Assembly (NCBI RefSeq): GCF_009498525.1 | Contig: NZ_QSNT01000001.1 | Location: forward strand, 423,004-487,003 | Source of the DNA: Rhizobium sp. ICMP 5592 | GTDB taxonomy: Bacteria > Pseudomonadota > Alphaproteobacteria > Rhizobiales > Rhizobiaceae | DNA: 64,000 bases | Direction: 5' to 3' | Part shown: positions 44,635 through 53,387 of the stretch, one piece after another | Numbering within the stretch: the first letter of the stretch is position 1 | Layout of the letters: every line of letters starts with the position of its first letter | Notes under the pieces: generated by a model | Database searches by the model: none | The model's input: only the letters and a program-made list of their open reading frames with translations | Told to the model about the DNA's origin: nothing | Made by a program: the position numbers and the translations under genes

Positions 44635-44687
44635 TGGGAGCCCGCGCTGCCGGTCGGCAATATCCGCTGGCCGGCGCTTGCAGTGCG

Positions 44688-44711
44688 ATGACGCGCTTCA
44701 CAGCGCGTCAT
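44688..44711. terminator. Hairpin terminator at convergent junction
   Basis: ATGACGCGCT (44688-44697) and AGCGCGTCAT (44702-44711) are perfect 10-bp arms with a four-base loop, followed by TGTTTGTTG. It lies between the hypothetical gene and the converging OYE gene and fits an intrinsic terminator for the plus strand. Confidence 0.7.
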
Positions 44712-44737
44712 TGTTTGTTGATCTCGCCCGTTTCCCG

Positions 44738-45811
44738 TCAGGCGGCGCCAGCCGTATCCAGCGCGGGATAATCAATGTAGCCCTTCTCGCCGGCCGAGAA
44801 AAACGTGTCCCTATCCGGCGTGTTGAGTGCTGCGCCCTTGAGGAAACGGGTGGGCAGGTCCGGATTGGCAAGAAATGTGCCGCCGAACACGGTTGCATCG
44901 GCTTGTCCCTTGTCCAGTGCCGCCTCCGCCCTGGACTGGTCGAGCCCGCTGCCCATGAGGTAGGCGCCGCTGAAGAGTGGCTTCAGAGCCGAGTGGTAGT
45001 CGACCGTCGTTCCGAACAACCCGACATGCAGATAGGCGAGATTGAGCGTGTTCAGCTGCCGGACGAGATAGGTGTAGGTCTCCTGCGGGGTGGCGTCGGA
45101 AATGTCGTTGTAGTTCATCTCGGGCGAGATCTTGATGCCGACCCGATCGTTACCGGCCTCTTCGACCATCGCCTTCAACACGTCGAGGATGAAACGGGCG
45201 CGGTTCTCGATCGAACCACCATATTGATCCGCGCGCTTGTTGCTGCCTGAAGAGAGAAACTGTTCCGGCAGATATCCCGAAGCGGCATGCAGCTCCACGC
45301 CATCGAAACCGGCTTCGATCGCCCGGCGGGTGGCCGCGCGATACCCGGCGACGACGTCGGCGATTTCAGCGAGGCTCAGCGCGTGCGGCGTGACGAAGTC
45401 CTGCTGGCCGGTGGCTGTCCAGGTCTGGCCCGCCGGCTTGATGGCCGACGGGGCGACGGGCTGTGCGTTCCCCGGAAGCAGCGAGGGGTGAGAGATGCGG
45501 CCGCAATGCATGATCTGCATGAAAATACGGGCGCCACGGGCATGGACTGCATCCGTTACGCGCTTCCAGGCGGCGACCTGGGCGTCGGTCTCGATGCCAG
45601 GCGTGCGGACATAGCCCTTGCCTGTTGCGGCCGGATATACGCCTTCGCTGATGATCAGCCCGGCGCCTGCTCGCTGGCTGTAATAGGTCACGACGATATC
45701 GGTGGGCACGCCGTCGTCATCATTGGCACGGGAGCGCGTCATCGGCGCCATGACGAAGCGATTGGGAAGTTCGTACCGGCCGATCCGGACGGGTGTGAAG
45801 AGCTGGCTCAT
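44738..45811 (-). CDS. Old-yellow-enzyme family alkene reductase (NemA-like)
   Basis: FMN-dependent NAD(P)H:flavin oxidoreductase of 357 residues that would reduce activated alkenes, nitro compounds or nitrate esters. The TIM-barrel motifs are PNRFVMAPMTRSRA, FMQIMHCGRISHP and GFDGVELHAASGYLPEQFL, then NKRADQYGGSIENRARF. The ligand-binding pair is normally HxxH or HxxN; here it reads HAAS, so the second residue is Ser, while the following catalytic Tyr is kept. A near-perfect 22-bp dyad 81 bp upstream is a likely operator. No regulator gene is present beside it. Confidence 0.9.
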   Translation of the reverse strand: MSQLFTPVRIGRYELPNRFVMAPMTRSRANDDDGVPTDIVVTYYSQRAGAGLIISEGVYPAATGKGYVRTPGIETDAQVAAWKRVTDAVHARGARIFMQIMHCGRISHPSLLPGNAQPVAPSAIKPAGQTWTATGQQDFVTPHALSLAEIADVVAGYRAATRRAIEAGFDGVELHAASGYLPEQFLSSGSNKRADQYGGSIENRARFILDVLKAMVEEAGNDRVGIKISPEMNYNDISDATPQETYTYLVRQLNTLNLAYLHVGLFGTTVDYHSALKPLFSGAYLMGSGLDQSRAEAALDKGQADATVFGGTFLANPDLPTRFLKGAALNTPDRDTFFSAGEKGYIDYPALDTAGAA

Positions 45812-46236
45812 AGTTGGACGTGTCCTTCTTGGTTACGTCTGCAATACATGGTCGCCGCCTCGAGCGGGATAAATAGAAGAAAATGGAAATGATTGATCCA
45901 TTAATGGAGCAATGATGTGGATCGTCTGAACGATATGGCCCGTCTGCGGCCCGGTATCAGGTTCAACGTCGACGAATTGGTTCCCGCATTGTTGACGAGG
46001 GCGGTAACGGGCGGGAGGGTCTTTGCGACCTCGGCGGCGATCGCTCATTCACTCTCGCTATCGGAAGTGGGGCGGACAGATGCTAGGATCCAAGTTGGTC
46101 GATGAGGCCGCATTGCTTTGTTTCACTCGAAGGCCACGTCGCTGCGCGTCCTGCCTTGCAAAACATGGGACGGTGATGATGTGATCGTGGAAATGGATGC
46201 TGATTTGTTCTGAAAAGTGCACTGGGAGGAGGCCCA
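45812..46236. other. Intergenic region upstream of OYE and CoA-transferase genes
   Basis: About 425 bp holding promoters for two divergent genes. It contains the 22-bp dyad at 45892-45913. Directly after it a GTG at 45917 with GGAG upstream opens a 62-residue frame starting MDRLNDMA, reminiscent of LysR N-termini, but the rest has no LysR similarity, so I do not call it a gene. A ribosome site GGGAGGAGG lies before 46237. Confidence 0.4.
45892..45913. promoter_or_regulatory. 22-bp dyad upstream of OYE reductase
   Basis: The dyad consists of ATTG, one base, then TCCATTAATGGA, one base, and CAAT. All positions are symmetric except the single pair between ATTG/CAAT and the core. It lies 81-102 bp upstream of the OYE start. 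The symmetry and place fit an operator for a dimeric repressor (TetR, MarR or LysR type) encoded elsewhere. Confidence 0.55.
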
Positions 46237-47562
46237 ATGACCACGATCCATCAGACGCTGTATCGCGAACGGCTGACATCCGCGGAGAGGGCGGTCGCGA
46301 TGATCCCGTCCGGGGCAAAGGTCGCGATGCCGCTGGCCGCCGGTCAGCCACCCGCTATCCTTGCGGCGTTTGCCGAGCGAGCTCGGGCAGGAGCCGTTGA
46401 GAATGTGCGGCTCCATTATCTCCTTTGCACGGGCGTTGCCGGCACAAGCGTGTTCGATTTCGAGCTGCGCGACGTGATCGTCCCCATGAGTTACTTTCAT
46501 GGAGGCGTGGAGCGTGCGCTCGACAAGAGGCGATCGGCGGAGGCGTTGCCCGCCGTCGATCTGGTGCCCTGTCATTTCAGCCAGGTGCCGCGCTCGATGG
46601 TCGAGCATGTCGGTGTGGACACCTTGATTGCAACCGTCGCGCCGATGGACGCGGACGGCAATTTCAGCCTCGGCGCCAGCACCGACTATGCGCTCACGGT
46701 ATCGCGAAAACCCGGAATCCGGCTGATCCTCGAGGTCAATCGCAACATGCCCTATGTGCGCGGCGATTGCATGATCCCTGTGTCCAGCGTGACGGCGCTG
46801 GTCGAAAACGACGTCGGCCTGCCGATCTTGCCGGCGGCCCCGCGCAACGAGGTGGATGATGCCATCGGAGCGATCATCGCGGGTCTGGTGGAAGATGGCG
46901 ATTGCCTGCAAATGGGCATCGGTGCCTTGCCCGATGCGGTGTGCTCGGGGCTTTCTCGTCATCGCCACCTCGGCATCCATACGGAGATGATGACGCCGGG
47001 TCTCGCCAGGCTGGTCAAGGCGGGCGTGGTCGACAATAGTCGCAAGCAAACGCATGTTGGGCAGTCGATCTTCACCTTTGCGCTGGGAGATCAGGCGCTT
47101 TACGACTTTCTGGACAACAATCCGGACGTCGAAGCCTATCCGGTCGATTATGTGAACAATCCCTTCGTCATTGCCCAGAATGACCGGGTGGTGTCGGTCA
47201 ATGCGACGCTGCAGGTCGACCTGAATGGAGCGTGCAATTCTGAATTCATGAATGGAAGGCAATTCAGCGCATCAGGCGGGCAGGTCGACTTCGTGCGCGG
47301 CGCCTATGCCTCGCGCGGCGGACGTTCGATCATCGCCTGTCACTCCACGGCGGCAAAGGGCACGCTCTCGCGCATCGTTCCGGCGCTGACGGGACCGGTG
47401 ACGACATCGCGTAACGACACCCATATCGTTGTGACCGAGTATGGATGGGCGAACCTCAAGGGCAAGTCCGTGGCGGAACGAGCAAGGGCGCTGATCGGGC
47501 TGGCCCACCCCGATTTTCGCGAGGATCTCGATCGCGCAGCCCACCAAAGCGGGCTTAAATAG
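46237..47562 (+). CDS. Acetyl-CoA hydrolase/transferase family protein (4-hydroxybutyrate CoA-transferase-like)
   Basis: A 441-residue two-domain CoA-transferase. The N-terminal half includes GAKVAMPLAAGQPPAILAAF and the pyrophosphate-side DALIATVAPMD-like DTLIATVAPMDADGNFSLG. The C-terminal half has GDCLQMGIGALPDAVC, LGIHTEMMTPGL and NSEFMNGRQFSASGGQVDFVRGA with the probable catalytic Glu in NSEF. The family exchanges CoA between acetyl-CoA and carboxylic acids such as 4-hydroxybutyrate. A strong GGGAGGAGG site precedes the ATG. It stands alone, converging on the GMC gene, so the acid used is not indicated by neighbours. Confidence 0.85.
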   Translation: MTTIHQTLYRERLTSAERAVAMIPSGAKVAMPLAAGQPPAILAAFAERARAGAVENVRLHYLLCTGVAGTSVFDFELRDVIVPMSYFHGGVERALDKRRSAEALPAVDLVPCHFSQVPRSMVEHVGVDTLIATVAPMDADGNFSLGASTDYALTVSRKPGIRLILEVNRNMPYVRGDCMIPVSSVTALVENDVGLPILPAAPRNEVDDAIGAIIAGLVEDGDCLQMGIGALPDAVCSGLSRHRHLGIHTEMMTPGLARLVKAGVVDNSRKQTHVGQSIFTFALGDQALYDFLDNNPDVEAYPVDYVNNPFVIAQNDRVVSVNATLQVDLNGACNSEFMNGRQFSASGGQVDFVRGAYASRGGRSIIACHSTAAKGTLSRIVPALTGPVTTSRNDTHIVVTEYGWANLKGKSVAERARALIGLAHPDFREDLDRAAHQSGLK

Positions 47563-47576
47563 CATTAACATCGCGC

Positions 47577-49271
47577 CTACTGACCGCCCCGGATAAAATC
47601 CGCAATCCGTTCGGCGATCATGATGGTGGGTATATTGGTATTGGCGCAGGGGATAGACGGCATCAGCGAGGCATCGCAGACCCGCAGTCCCTCGACGCCG
47701 TAAACCCGGCCTGTCGGAGAAGTCACGGCCATGAGATCGTCCGGCGATCCCATACGGCAGGTGCCGGAGGGATGCCAGGTGCCGCCGACATGCCGGCGGA
47801 CGAACTCAGTCAGCATCGCATCGTCGATGAGCAGGCCTTCCATGCTGGTGCCGAGGGTGACGGCGGAATGGATGAGGGCGGTGCGCAGGGGACCAGCGAG
47901 ATCGAGCATTGCCGACAATGCGCCGCGCTGGATCGCGTTCCATGCACCGGGAACGGCGACTTTCGCGACGCGCGGGGAATAGCTGGAGGGAAACACCGTG
48001 TCCCGGTAGCCGTCCATATGCGGATCGAGCAGCACCTGCGCGCCCATGCGCAATGCCAGCTTCAACCGTTCAAGGTCGCGCTCATCCGTCAACATCCGGA
48101 AATCGACCTCCGGTTCGGCCAGCGGATCGGCTGAGGCAAGCTTCAGGAGGCCGCGCGAATAGGACTTGTTGACCCAGAAGAACAGGCTACCCATCCGCAG
48201 GCCGACCGAATGCCAGCCGGAGCGTGACAGGATGGCGGCATGCATGTCGCCCTGCGGCGTGTCGGCAAGGCCTGAGGAAAAACGCCAGATCGATTGCTCG
48301 TGGTGCTCCGTGCGGTCCCGCACCCGCATCCGTGGCGGCAGGTAAGCGGCGACCGCAATGGAGGGATGTTCCATCAGATTACGGCCGATGCCCGCGCGCG
48401 ATAAGATGACGGGAATGCCGAGGGCTGCGAGATCCGCGCCGGGGCCGATGCCGGAACGCAGCAGCAGCGCCGGGGAATGGATCGCACCCGAAGCCACGAT
48501 GATCTCGTGCGCCCTGATTGTCTGGGAGCGGGTGCCCGTGAGTGTGGCGCCAATCGCCCGCGTGCCCTCGAAGAGAATACGCGTCGCGGTGCTGTCGGTG
48601 ATGATCGTGAGGTTCGGACGACGGCGAACATCGGGCGTGAGATAGGCGATCGAGGTCGGCAGGCGTTCGCCGGCATCGCTGACGGCGACGGCACCCCGGA
48701 ACGTGCCGTCCTCCCAGGGGCCATTCTGGTCGGGACGGATCGGATGTCCCCGTGTCTCCAGCGTTTTCATCACGCGATCGACGAAGGGCGATATCCTCTC
48801 GTCCGTGACCCGCCGGATCGATAGCGGTCCGTCCACTCCATGCAGGGGGCCGCCGAAATCCCGGTCGGCCTCTATTTTGCGGAAATAGGGAAGGCAGCTG
48901 TCCCATCCCCAACCGGCCGCACCCAGTTCCTCCCATTCGGCATAGTCGGACGGTGCGCCGCGATTGGCCATCAGCGCGTTGATCGCGGAGCCGCCGCCGA
49001 GAAGCTTTGCCTGTTCGTAGCGGCGAGATGAGCGGGGGGTGCTGTTCGATCCGGAAGAGCCCATGAAGGCGGTAAGCGAGGACCATATGTTGCGGGTGTC
49101 GAGATAGGCGCGGCCCGGATAACGGCTACGCACGTCATTGGGGATGTCGCCGGCGGCAATATTGCGTCCGGCTTCGACAAGAACCACCGTCCGCTTCGGA
49201 TCTTCCGACAGCCGCGCCGCCAGAACGCATCCGGCCGATCCGCCGCCGAGGATCAGGTGATCGGCAATCAT
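47577..49271 (-). CDS. GMC-family FAD oxidoreductase (choline-dehydrogenase-like)
   Basis: A 564-residue flavoenzyme oxidising alcohols or related groups. The N-terminal FAD fold is HLILGGGSAGCVLAARLSED. The GMC signature regions are KLLGGGSAINALMANRG and VASGAIHSPALLLRSGIGPG. The C-terminal active site is GGTWHPSGTCRMGS with the catalytic His, ending in NIPTIMIAERIADFI. Its ATG overlaps the upstream permease stop by four bases, making it the last gene of the seven-gene leftward operon. The substrate is probably an alcohol linked to the amine pathway of the operon; this is inferred. Confidence 0.88.
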   Translation of the reverse strand: MIADHLILGGGSAGCVLAARLSEDPKRTVVLVEAGRNIAAGDIPNDVRSRYPGRAYLDTRNIWSSLTAFMGSSGSNSTPRSSRRYEQAKLLGGGSAINALMANRGAPSDYAEWEELGAAGWGWDSCLPYFRKIEADRDFGGPLHGVDGPLSIRRVTDERISPFVDRVMKTLETRGHPIRPDQNGPWEDGTFRGAVAVSDAGERLPTSIAYLTPDVRRRPNLTIITDSTATRILFEGTRAIGATLTGTRSQTIRAHEIIVASGAIHSPALLLRSGIGPGADLAALGIPVILSRAGIGRNLMEHPSIAVAAYLPPRMRVRDRTEHHEQSIWRFSSGLADTPQGDMHAAILSRSGWHSVGLRMGSLFFWVNKSYSRGLLKLASADPLAEPEVDFRMLTDERDLERLKLALRMGAQVLLDPHMDGYRDTVFPSSYSPRVAKVAVPGAWNAIQRGALSAMLDLAGPLRTALIHSAVTLGTSMEGLLIDDAMLTEFVRRHVGGTWHPSGTCRMGSPDDLMAVTSPTGRVYGVEGLRVCDASLMPSIPCANTNIPTIMIAERIADFIRGGQ

Positions 49272-50065
49272 GCGGTCTTCCCCTGGCGGCGATCCGTGCT
49301 GCGCGCATTGATCGCCACCAGCATCACCAGGATGAAGGAGATCGCCGTCAGCAGCGAACTGATCGACGCGATCGTCGGATCGATTTCATCGCGGAGCGCG
49401 GTGAACATGCGCTTTGTCAGCGTCTGGTACTGGCCGCCGGAAATGAACAGCGAAACGACGGTCTCGTCCATGGCGGAAATGAAGGCGAACAGCATGCCGG
49501 AAATCACGCTGGGCCGGATCTGCGGCAGGGTCACGACGAAGAAGGTGCGCAACCGGTTCATGCCGAGGCTGCGCGACACCATCTCCTGCGTATGGTCGAA
49601 TTTCCGGAGGCCGACCAGAACCGAGGTGATGACATAGGGCAGGCCGAGCATGACATTGGCGAGGATCAGGCCCGTCATGGTGGCGAGCAGGCCGATCTGG
49701 GCATAGACGAGAAAGACGCCGACGGCGGTGATGACGATCGGAACGATCAGCGGCAGGAGCAGCAGCATTTGCAGGCTGCGCACCAGCCGGGACGAGGTCA
49801 TGTCAAGCGCGTAGGCGGCCGCCGTGCCGAAGATCGTCGCCAGGATGGCGCTCGAAATGGAGACGATAAGGCTGACGCGGGTCGCCTGCATCCATGCGGC
49901 GCTGCTCAGATAGGCCTCGTACCAGCGCAGAGACCATGACGGCGGCGGGAACGACAGGAACCGGGCGCCCGAAAACGACATGGGCACGATGATGAGGATC
50001 GGGATGATCAGCCAGGCGAGGATGAGGGCGACGACGGCATAAAGCAGGATTTTGGACATATGCAT
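49268..50065 (-). CDS. ABC transporter permease, PotC type
   Basis: Second membrane subunit of the spermidine/putrescine-type importer, 265 residues with six helices. The first is LLYAVVALILAWLIIPILII. The EAA loop is ASRSLGMNRLRTFFVVTLPQIRPSVISG in form (MVSRSLGMNRLRTFFVVTLP). It follows the PotB-like gene after three bases and overlaps the GMC gene. ATG 50059 is an alternative start. Confidence 0.87.
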   Translation of the reverse strand: MHMSKILLYAVVALILAWLIIPILIIVPMSFSGARFLSFPPPSWSLRWYEAYLSSAAWMQATRVSLIVSISSAILATIFGTAAAYALDMTSSRLVRSLQMLLLLPLIVPIVITAVGVFLVYAQIGLLATMTGLILANVMLGLPYVITSVLVGLRKFDHTQEMVSRSLGMNRLRTFFVVTLPQIRPSVISGMLFAFISAMDETVVSLFISGGQYQTLTKRMFTALRDEIDPTIASISSLLTAISFILVMLVAINARSTDRRQGKTA

Positions 50066-50068
50066 GCG

Positions 50069-50941
50069 TCACCTCGTTCCCATGATGCGTTCAAACGGGA
50101 TGATCAGGCTCGCGAGGCGGAAGATGAGGAACACGCAGGCCATCAGCACCACGCTGATCGACGATGCGGCGCCCCATTCGTTGTAGACCTCGATGTTGCG
50201 GGAGACGAGCATGGAGACCATGTAGGTGCGGCCGCCGCCGAGAAGTTCCGGCGTGATGTAGAAACCAAGCGTCAGCACGAAGACCAGAACCATGCCGGCG
50301 ATCATGCCGGGCAGGGACAACGGCAGGAAGACCCGCGCAAACACATGCGCCGGCGATCCGCCGAGGCTGGCACCTGCCATTGTTAGTTCGGGCGGGATCT
50401 TCTTCATGGTCGCATAGAGCGGCAGCACCATGAAGGGTAGCAGGATGTGAATGGTTGCCAGAACCGTGCCGAACTCGTTGTTGATGAGCGGCAGAGGATT
50501 GTCGATCAGCCCGGCACTCTTTAGCGCCGAATTGATGATGCCGGTTCTCTGCAACAGGATGAGCCAGGCATAGGCGCGCACGAGCACGCTGGTCCAGAAG
50601 GGCAGCAGCACCATTGCGAGAATGAACACGCTCCAGCGCTGCGGCAGGCCCGCCGCCACATAGGCGACGGGATAGCCGAGGAGAAGCGTCGCGAGCGTCA
50701 CCACGAACGCGATTCGGAAGGTTTGAAGGAAGGTCATCCAATAGACGGAATCGGTGAGGAACCGTTCGTAGTTGATGAGCGTGAAACCGCCGTCCTGCCA
50801 GATCGACTGCCAGGCAAGCCAGAGCAGCGGTACGATCAGCAGCGACACGACCACGAGCAGCGCAGGGGCCAGAAGCATCAGCATCAGCCTCTGCTCGCGC
50901 CGGTCATGACGCTCCGAAGGATTGCTTGTCGACACGGTCAT
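50069..50941 (-). CDS. ABC transporter permease, PotB type
   Basis: First membrane subunit of the importer, 290 residues. A charged N-terminus of 19 residues precedes six helices, starting with LMLLAPALLVVVSLLIVPLLWLAW. The EAA loop is MAGASLGGSPAHVFARVFLPLSLPGMIAG. It lies 24 bp after the binding-protein stop and three bases before the PotC-type gene. Opine, spermidine and putrescine systems share this type, so the ligand is open. Confidence 0.87.
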   Translation of the reverse strand: MTVSTSNPSERHDRREQRLMLMLLAPALLVVVSLLIVPLLWLAWQSIWQDGGFTLINYERFLTDSVYWMTFLQTFRIAFVVTLATLLLGYPVAYVAAGLPQRWSVFILAMVLLPFWTSVLVRAYAWLILLQRTGIINSALKSAGLIDNPLPLINNEFGTVLATIHILLPFMVLPLYATMKKIPPELTMAGASLGGSPAHVFARVFLPLSLPGMIAGMVLVFVLTLGFYITPELLGGGRTYMVSMLVSRNIEVYNEWGAASSISVVLMACVFLIFRLASLIIPFERIMGTR

Positions 50942-50965
50942 AGGTGACCCTCCATGGGCCGGTGA

Positions 50966-52006
50966 TTACTTCTGGATGAAGGATGCCCAGCGCTTCTGCG
51001 CTTCCTCGCCGGCCGGCGAACTCCACCATTTGTCCGACACCAGAACCTGCTTGGCGGCGTTCTCCGGCGAGCTTGGCATTTCGGCCGCGCGCTCGGGGGA
51101 AATCTTGCCGGTCTTGTAGGCCTCCGGATTGCCCGGACCGTAATCGATGTAGGCCGGGAAGTTCGCCTGGATATCGGGCGTCATCGCCGCGTTGACGAAT
51201 TTCACGGCGGTGTCGAGATTGGGCGCACCCTTGAGAATGCAAAGCGATGTGTATTGCAGGAAGCCCTGGTTGAACGTGTAGCTGATCGGGGCTCCTTCCT
51301 TGGCGACGGCGGTTACGCGACCGTTCCAGGCCATTTCCATGTCGACCTCGCCGTCGGCAAGGAGCTGCGCCGATTGAGCGCCCGAGGTCCACCAGACGGT
51401 AACGTAAGGCTTGATTTCCTCGAGCTTCTTGAAGGCGCGATCGACGTCCAGCGGGTAGAGCTTGTCGGCGGGAACGCCGTCGGCGAGAAGGGCGGCTTCC
51501 AGCGTGGCAAGCGGATGGTTGCGTAGCGCGCGCGTGCCCGGAAACTTCTTGACGTCCCAGAAATCCGCCCAGCTCCTTGGCGGGTTTGTTCCGAACTTGT
51601 CCTTGTTGTAGGCGAGCACGCTCGAATAGAATTCATAGGCCACGGAATAGGGGCTCTTGTATTCCGCGGGCATTTTCTCGGCATTGGGGATCTTGGAGAA
51701 GTCGAGCGTTTCGATCATGCCCTGCTGGCCGCCACGGACGCAATCCTGTGTCGGCGTATCGACGACATCCCAGATCGGCTTTCCCGTCGACGTCTGGGTC
51801 TTGATGACCGGCCAGGCGTCCGGCGCGCTGTCCTGATTGATGGTGATCCCGAGCAATTTGGCGACCGGATCGAGAATCGCCTTGGTCTGCGCATCCTGAT
51901 AGGCGCCGCCCTGGGATACGAAGGTGATCTGTTCAGCCGAGGCAAGACCGGCTGAGAGGGTGATGACTGACGCGGAAAGCACGAGAGTGGAAAATTTCAG
52001 TATCAT
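50966..52006 (-). CDS. ABC transporter substrate-binding protein, PotD type
   Basis: Periplasmic polyamine-like receptor, 346 residues. A Sec signal (MILKFSTLVLSASVITLSAG) is cleaved after ASA near residue 24. PotD-like features include ITFVSQGGAYQDAQTKAIL, YKSPYSVAYEFYSSVLAYNKDKFG, SWADFWDVKKFPGTRAL and VWWTSGAQSAQLLADGEVDMEMAWNGR. AGAGGAGAAC before ATG 52006 sets the start; the frame extends to 52087. A stem GCGGG/CCCGC at 52025-52043 lies just upstream, as is common ahead of highly expressed binding-protein cistrons. Confidence 0.88.
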   Translation of the reverse strand: MILKFSTLVLSASVITLSAGLASAEQITFVSQGGAYQDAQTKAILDPVAKLLGITINQDSAPDAWPVIKTQTSTGKPIWDVVDTPTQDCVRGGQQGMIETLDFSKIPNAEKMPAEYKSPYSVAYEFYSSVLAYNKDKFGTNPPRSWADFWDVKKFPGTRALRNHPLATLEAALLADGVPADKLYPLDVDRAFKKLEEIKPYVTVWWTSGAQSAQLLADGEVDMEMAWNGRVTAVAKEGAPISYTFNQGFLQYTSLCILKGAPNLDTAVKFVNAAMTPDIQANFPAYIDYGPGNPEAYKTGKISPERAAEMPSSPENAAKQVLVSDKWWSSPAGEEAQKRWASFIQK

Positions 52007-52024
52007 GTCCGTTCTCCTCTTTTG

Positions 52025-52043
52025 GCGGGATTTCAAACCCCGC
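52025..52043. other. Small intercistronic stem-loop upstream of the PotD-type gene
   Basis: GCGGG (52025-52029) pairs with CCCGC (52039-52043) around a nine-base loop; a T7 run follows on the plus strand. Because the genes run leftward, it is more likely an mRNA-processing or stability element than a terminator of these genes. Confidence 0.35.
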
Positions 52044-52070
52044 TTTTTTTGATGCGTGAAATGCTGGGTC

Positions 52071-53381
52071 TTATCGCCCGATTGCATCCAGGAACTGGTA
52101 CCAGCCGGCGACGAGCCGGACGGCGGGTTCCCGGATGGGATAGAAGGGAACGGGCTTCAACCGTTCGGAAGTCAGAAGTCCGAGGTCGGGGCTCTCGCCG
52201 GCGACGATCGCGGCGACGTGCTTGCCCATGCTGGAGGCAAGCGCCACGCCGGTGCCGTTGTAACCGACCGCATAGACGACGCGTTCGTCCAGCCGTCCCA
52301 CATGCGGAATGCTGTCCATGGTCATGGCGACGAGGCCGGACCAGCGATGGGTAACGGCGGCGTCGGAAAGTTCCGGGAACTGTCGCACCATCGCTTTGTG
52401 CAGCGCGGCGAAGGCGCTTTCGGAATCCGTCTTGCCGAAGGCGCCACGGCCGCCATAGAGCAGCCGGTCGCCTGCCTTGCGAAACCAGCGCATCATCCGC
52501 CGGGTCTCGGTGTAGCTGCGGCCATTGGCCAAGAGAGCACCACCGGCTTTGCCGGAGAGTGGTTCCGTGGCGATCATGGCCGAGCGGAAGGGGATGATCG
52601 CCTTGCGAACCGCCGCCGTCGCGCGTGTCAGGTCGGAGTAGGAATTAGTGGCGATGACGACCTGTCCGGCGGTGATGGTGCCGCGCGGCGTTTCCAGACG
52701 CACACCGGAGCCCTCGCGTCTGAGGCCCGTGACCGACGTATTCTCGAAGATGTCGATGCCGACGGCTTTTAGCCCGGCGGCAATGCCGAACACGAAATTG
52801 AGGGGGTGAATGACGCCGCCATGGGTGTTGAGCATGCCGCCGGTGAAATCCCGCGAGCCGGTTTCCGCTTCCATCTCCGCCGGTGAAAGGATGGAGCAGC
52901 CGCCGTCGCCGAGCGCTTGCTTCAACCAGCCCACTTCCGTCTTGAGAGCCTCAAGCGAGACCGCATTATGGGCGCAGCGCAGCGAACCCGTCGGCCTGTA
53001 TCCGGCGGATGTGATGCCGTAATCCTCGACCAGCTCGCTGACATGCTCGATGGCCTCGATGCCGAGATCATGCATGCGGCGGGCGGTCTCGATGCCGTAC
53101 CGGCCGGCGATGTCGGAAAAGGCGAGCCGGAACTTTCCGGAGACGACGCCGCCATTGCGCCCGCTTGCGCCCCAGCCGATGCGGTTTGCTTCCAGGACCA
53201 CCGATGACAGGCCCCGGCGGGCAAGATAGCGGGCCGTGCTCAGGCCCGTATAGCCGCCACCGATGATGGCCACGTCATAGCGACGATCGCCCGACAGCGT
53301 GCCGAAGACAGGACGGTCCACGGCTGTCTCCTGCCAGAGGGAGTTGATATCGGGAAAGGGCGGGTGGGCGGCGGCCATCAT
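52071..53381 (-). CDS. FAD-dependent amine oxidoreductase (DAO family, PuuB-like)
   Basis: A 436-residue flavoenzyme. The FAD fold is VAIIGGGYTGLSTARYLARRG near residue 37, followed by GWGASGRNGGVVSGKFRL, the DAO/PuuB pattern in which the GASGRN segment contacts flavin. The C-terminal VGYNGTGVALASSMGKHVA completes the site. Relatives oxidise gamma-glutamylputrescine or other secondary amines and amino acids. Located between PotD-type and HAD genes in one operon with a polyamine-type importer, an imported amine is the likely substrate (inference). Confidence 0.87.
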   Translation of the reverse strand: MMAAAHPPFPDINSLWQETAVDRPVFGTLSGDRRYDVAIIGGGYTGLSTARYLARRGLSSVVLEANRIGWGASGRNGGVVSGKFRLAFSDIAGRYGIETARRMHDLGIEAIEHVSELVEDYGITSAGYRPTGSLRCAHNAVSLEALKTEVGWLKQALGDGGCSILSPAEMEAETGSRDFTGGMLNTHGGVIHPLNFVFGIAAGLKAVGIDIFENTSVTGLRREGSGVRLETPRGTITAGQVVIATNSYSDLTRATAAVRKAIIPFRSAMIATEPLSGKAGGALLANGRSYTETRRMMRWFRKAGDRLLYGGRGAFGKTDSESAFAALHKAMVRQFPELSDAAVTHRWSGLVAMTMDSIPHVGRLDERVVYAVGYNGTGVALASSMGKHVAAIVAGESPDLGLLTSERLKPVPFYPIREPAVRLVAGWYQFLDAIGR

Positions 53382-53387
53382 CTGTCC

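Noticed and set aside
45917..46105. Possible LysR remnant beginning MDRLNDMA
   Set aside because: Only the first residues resemble a LysR start; neither this frame nor the two others continue with a helix-turn-helix, so I do not annotate a pseudogene.
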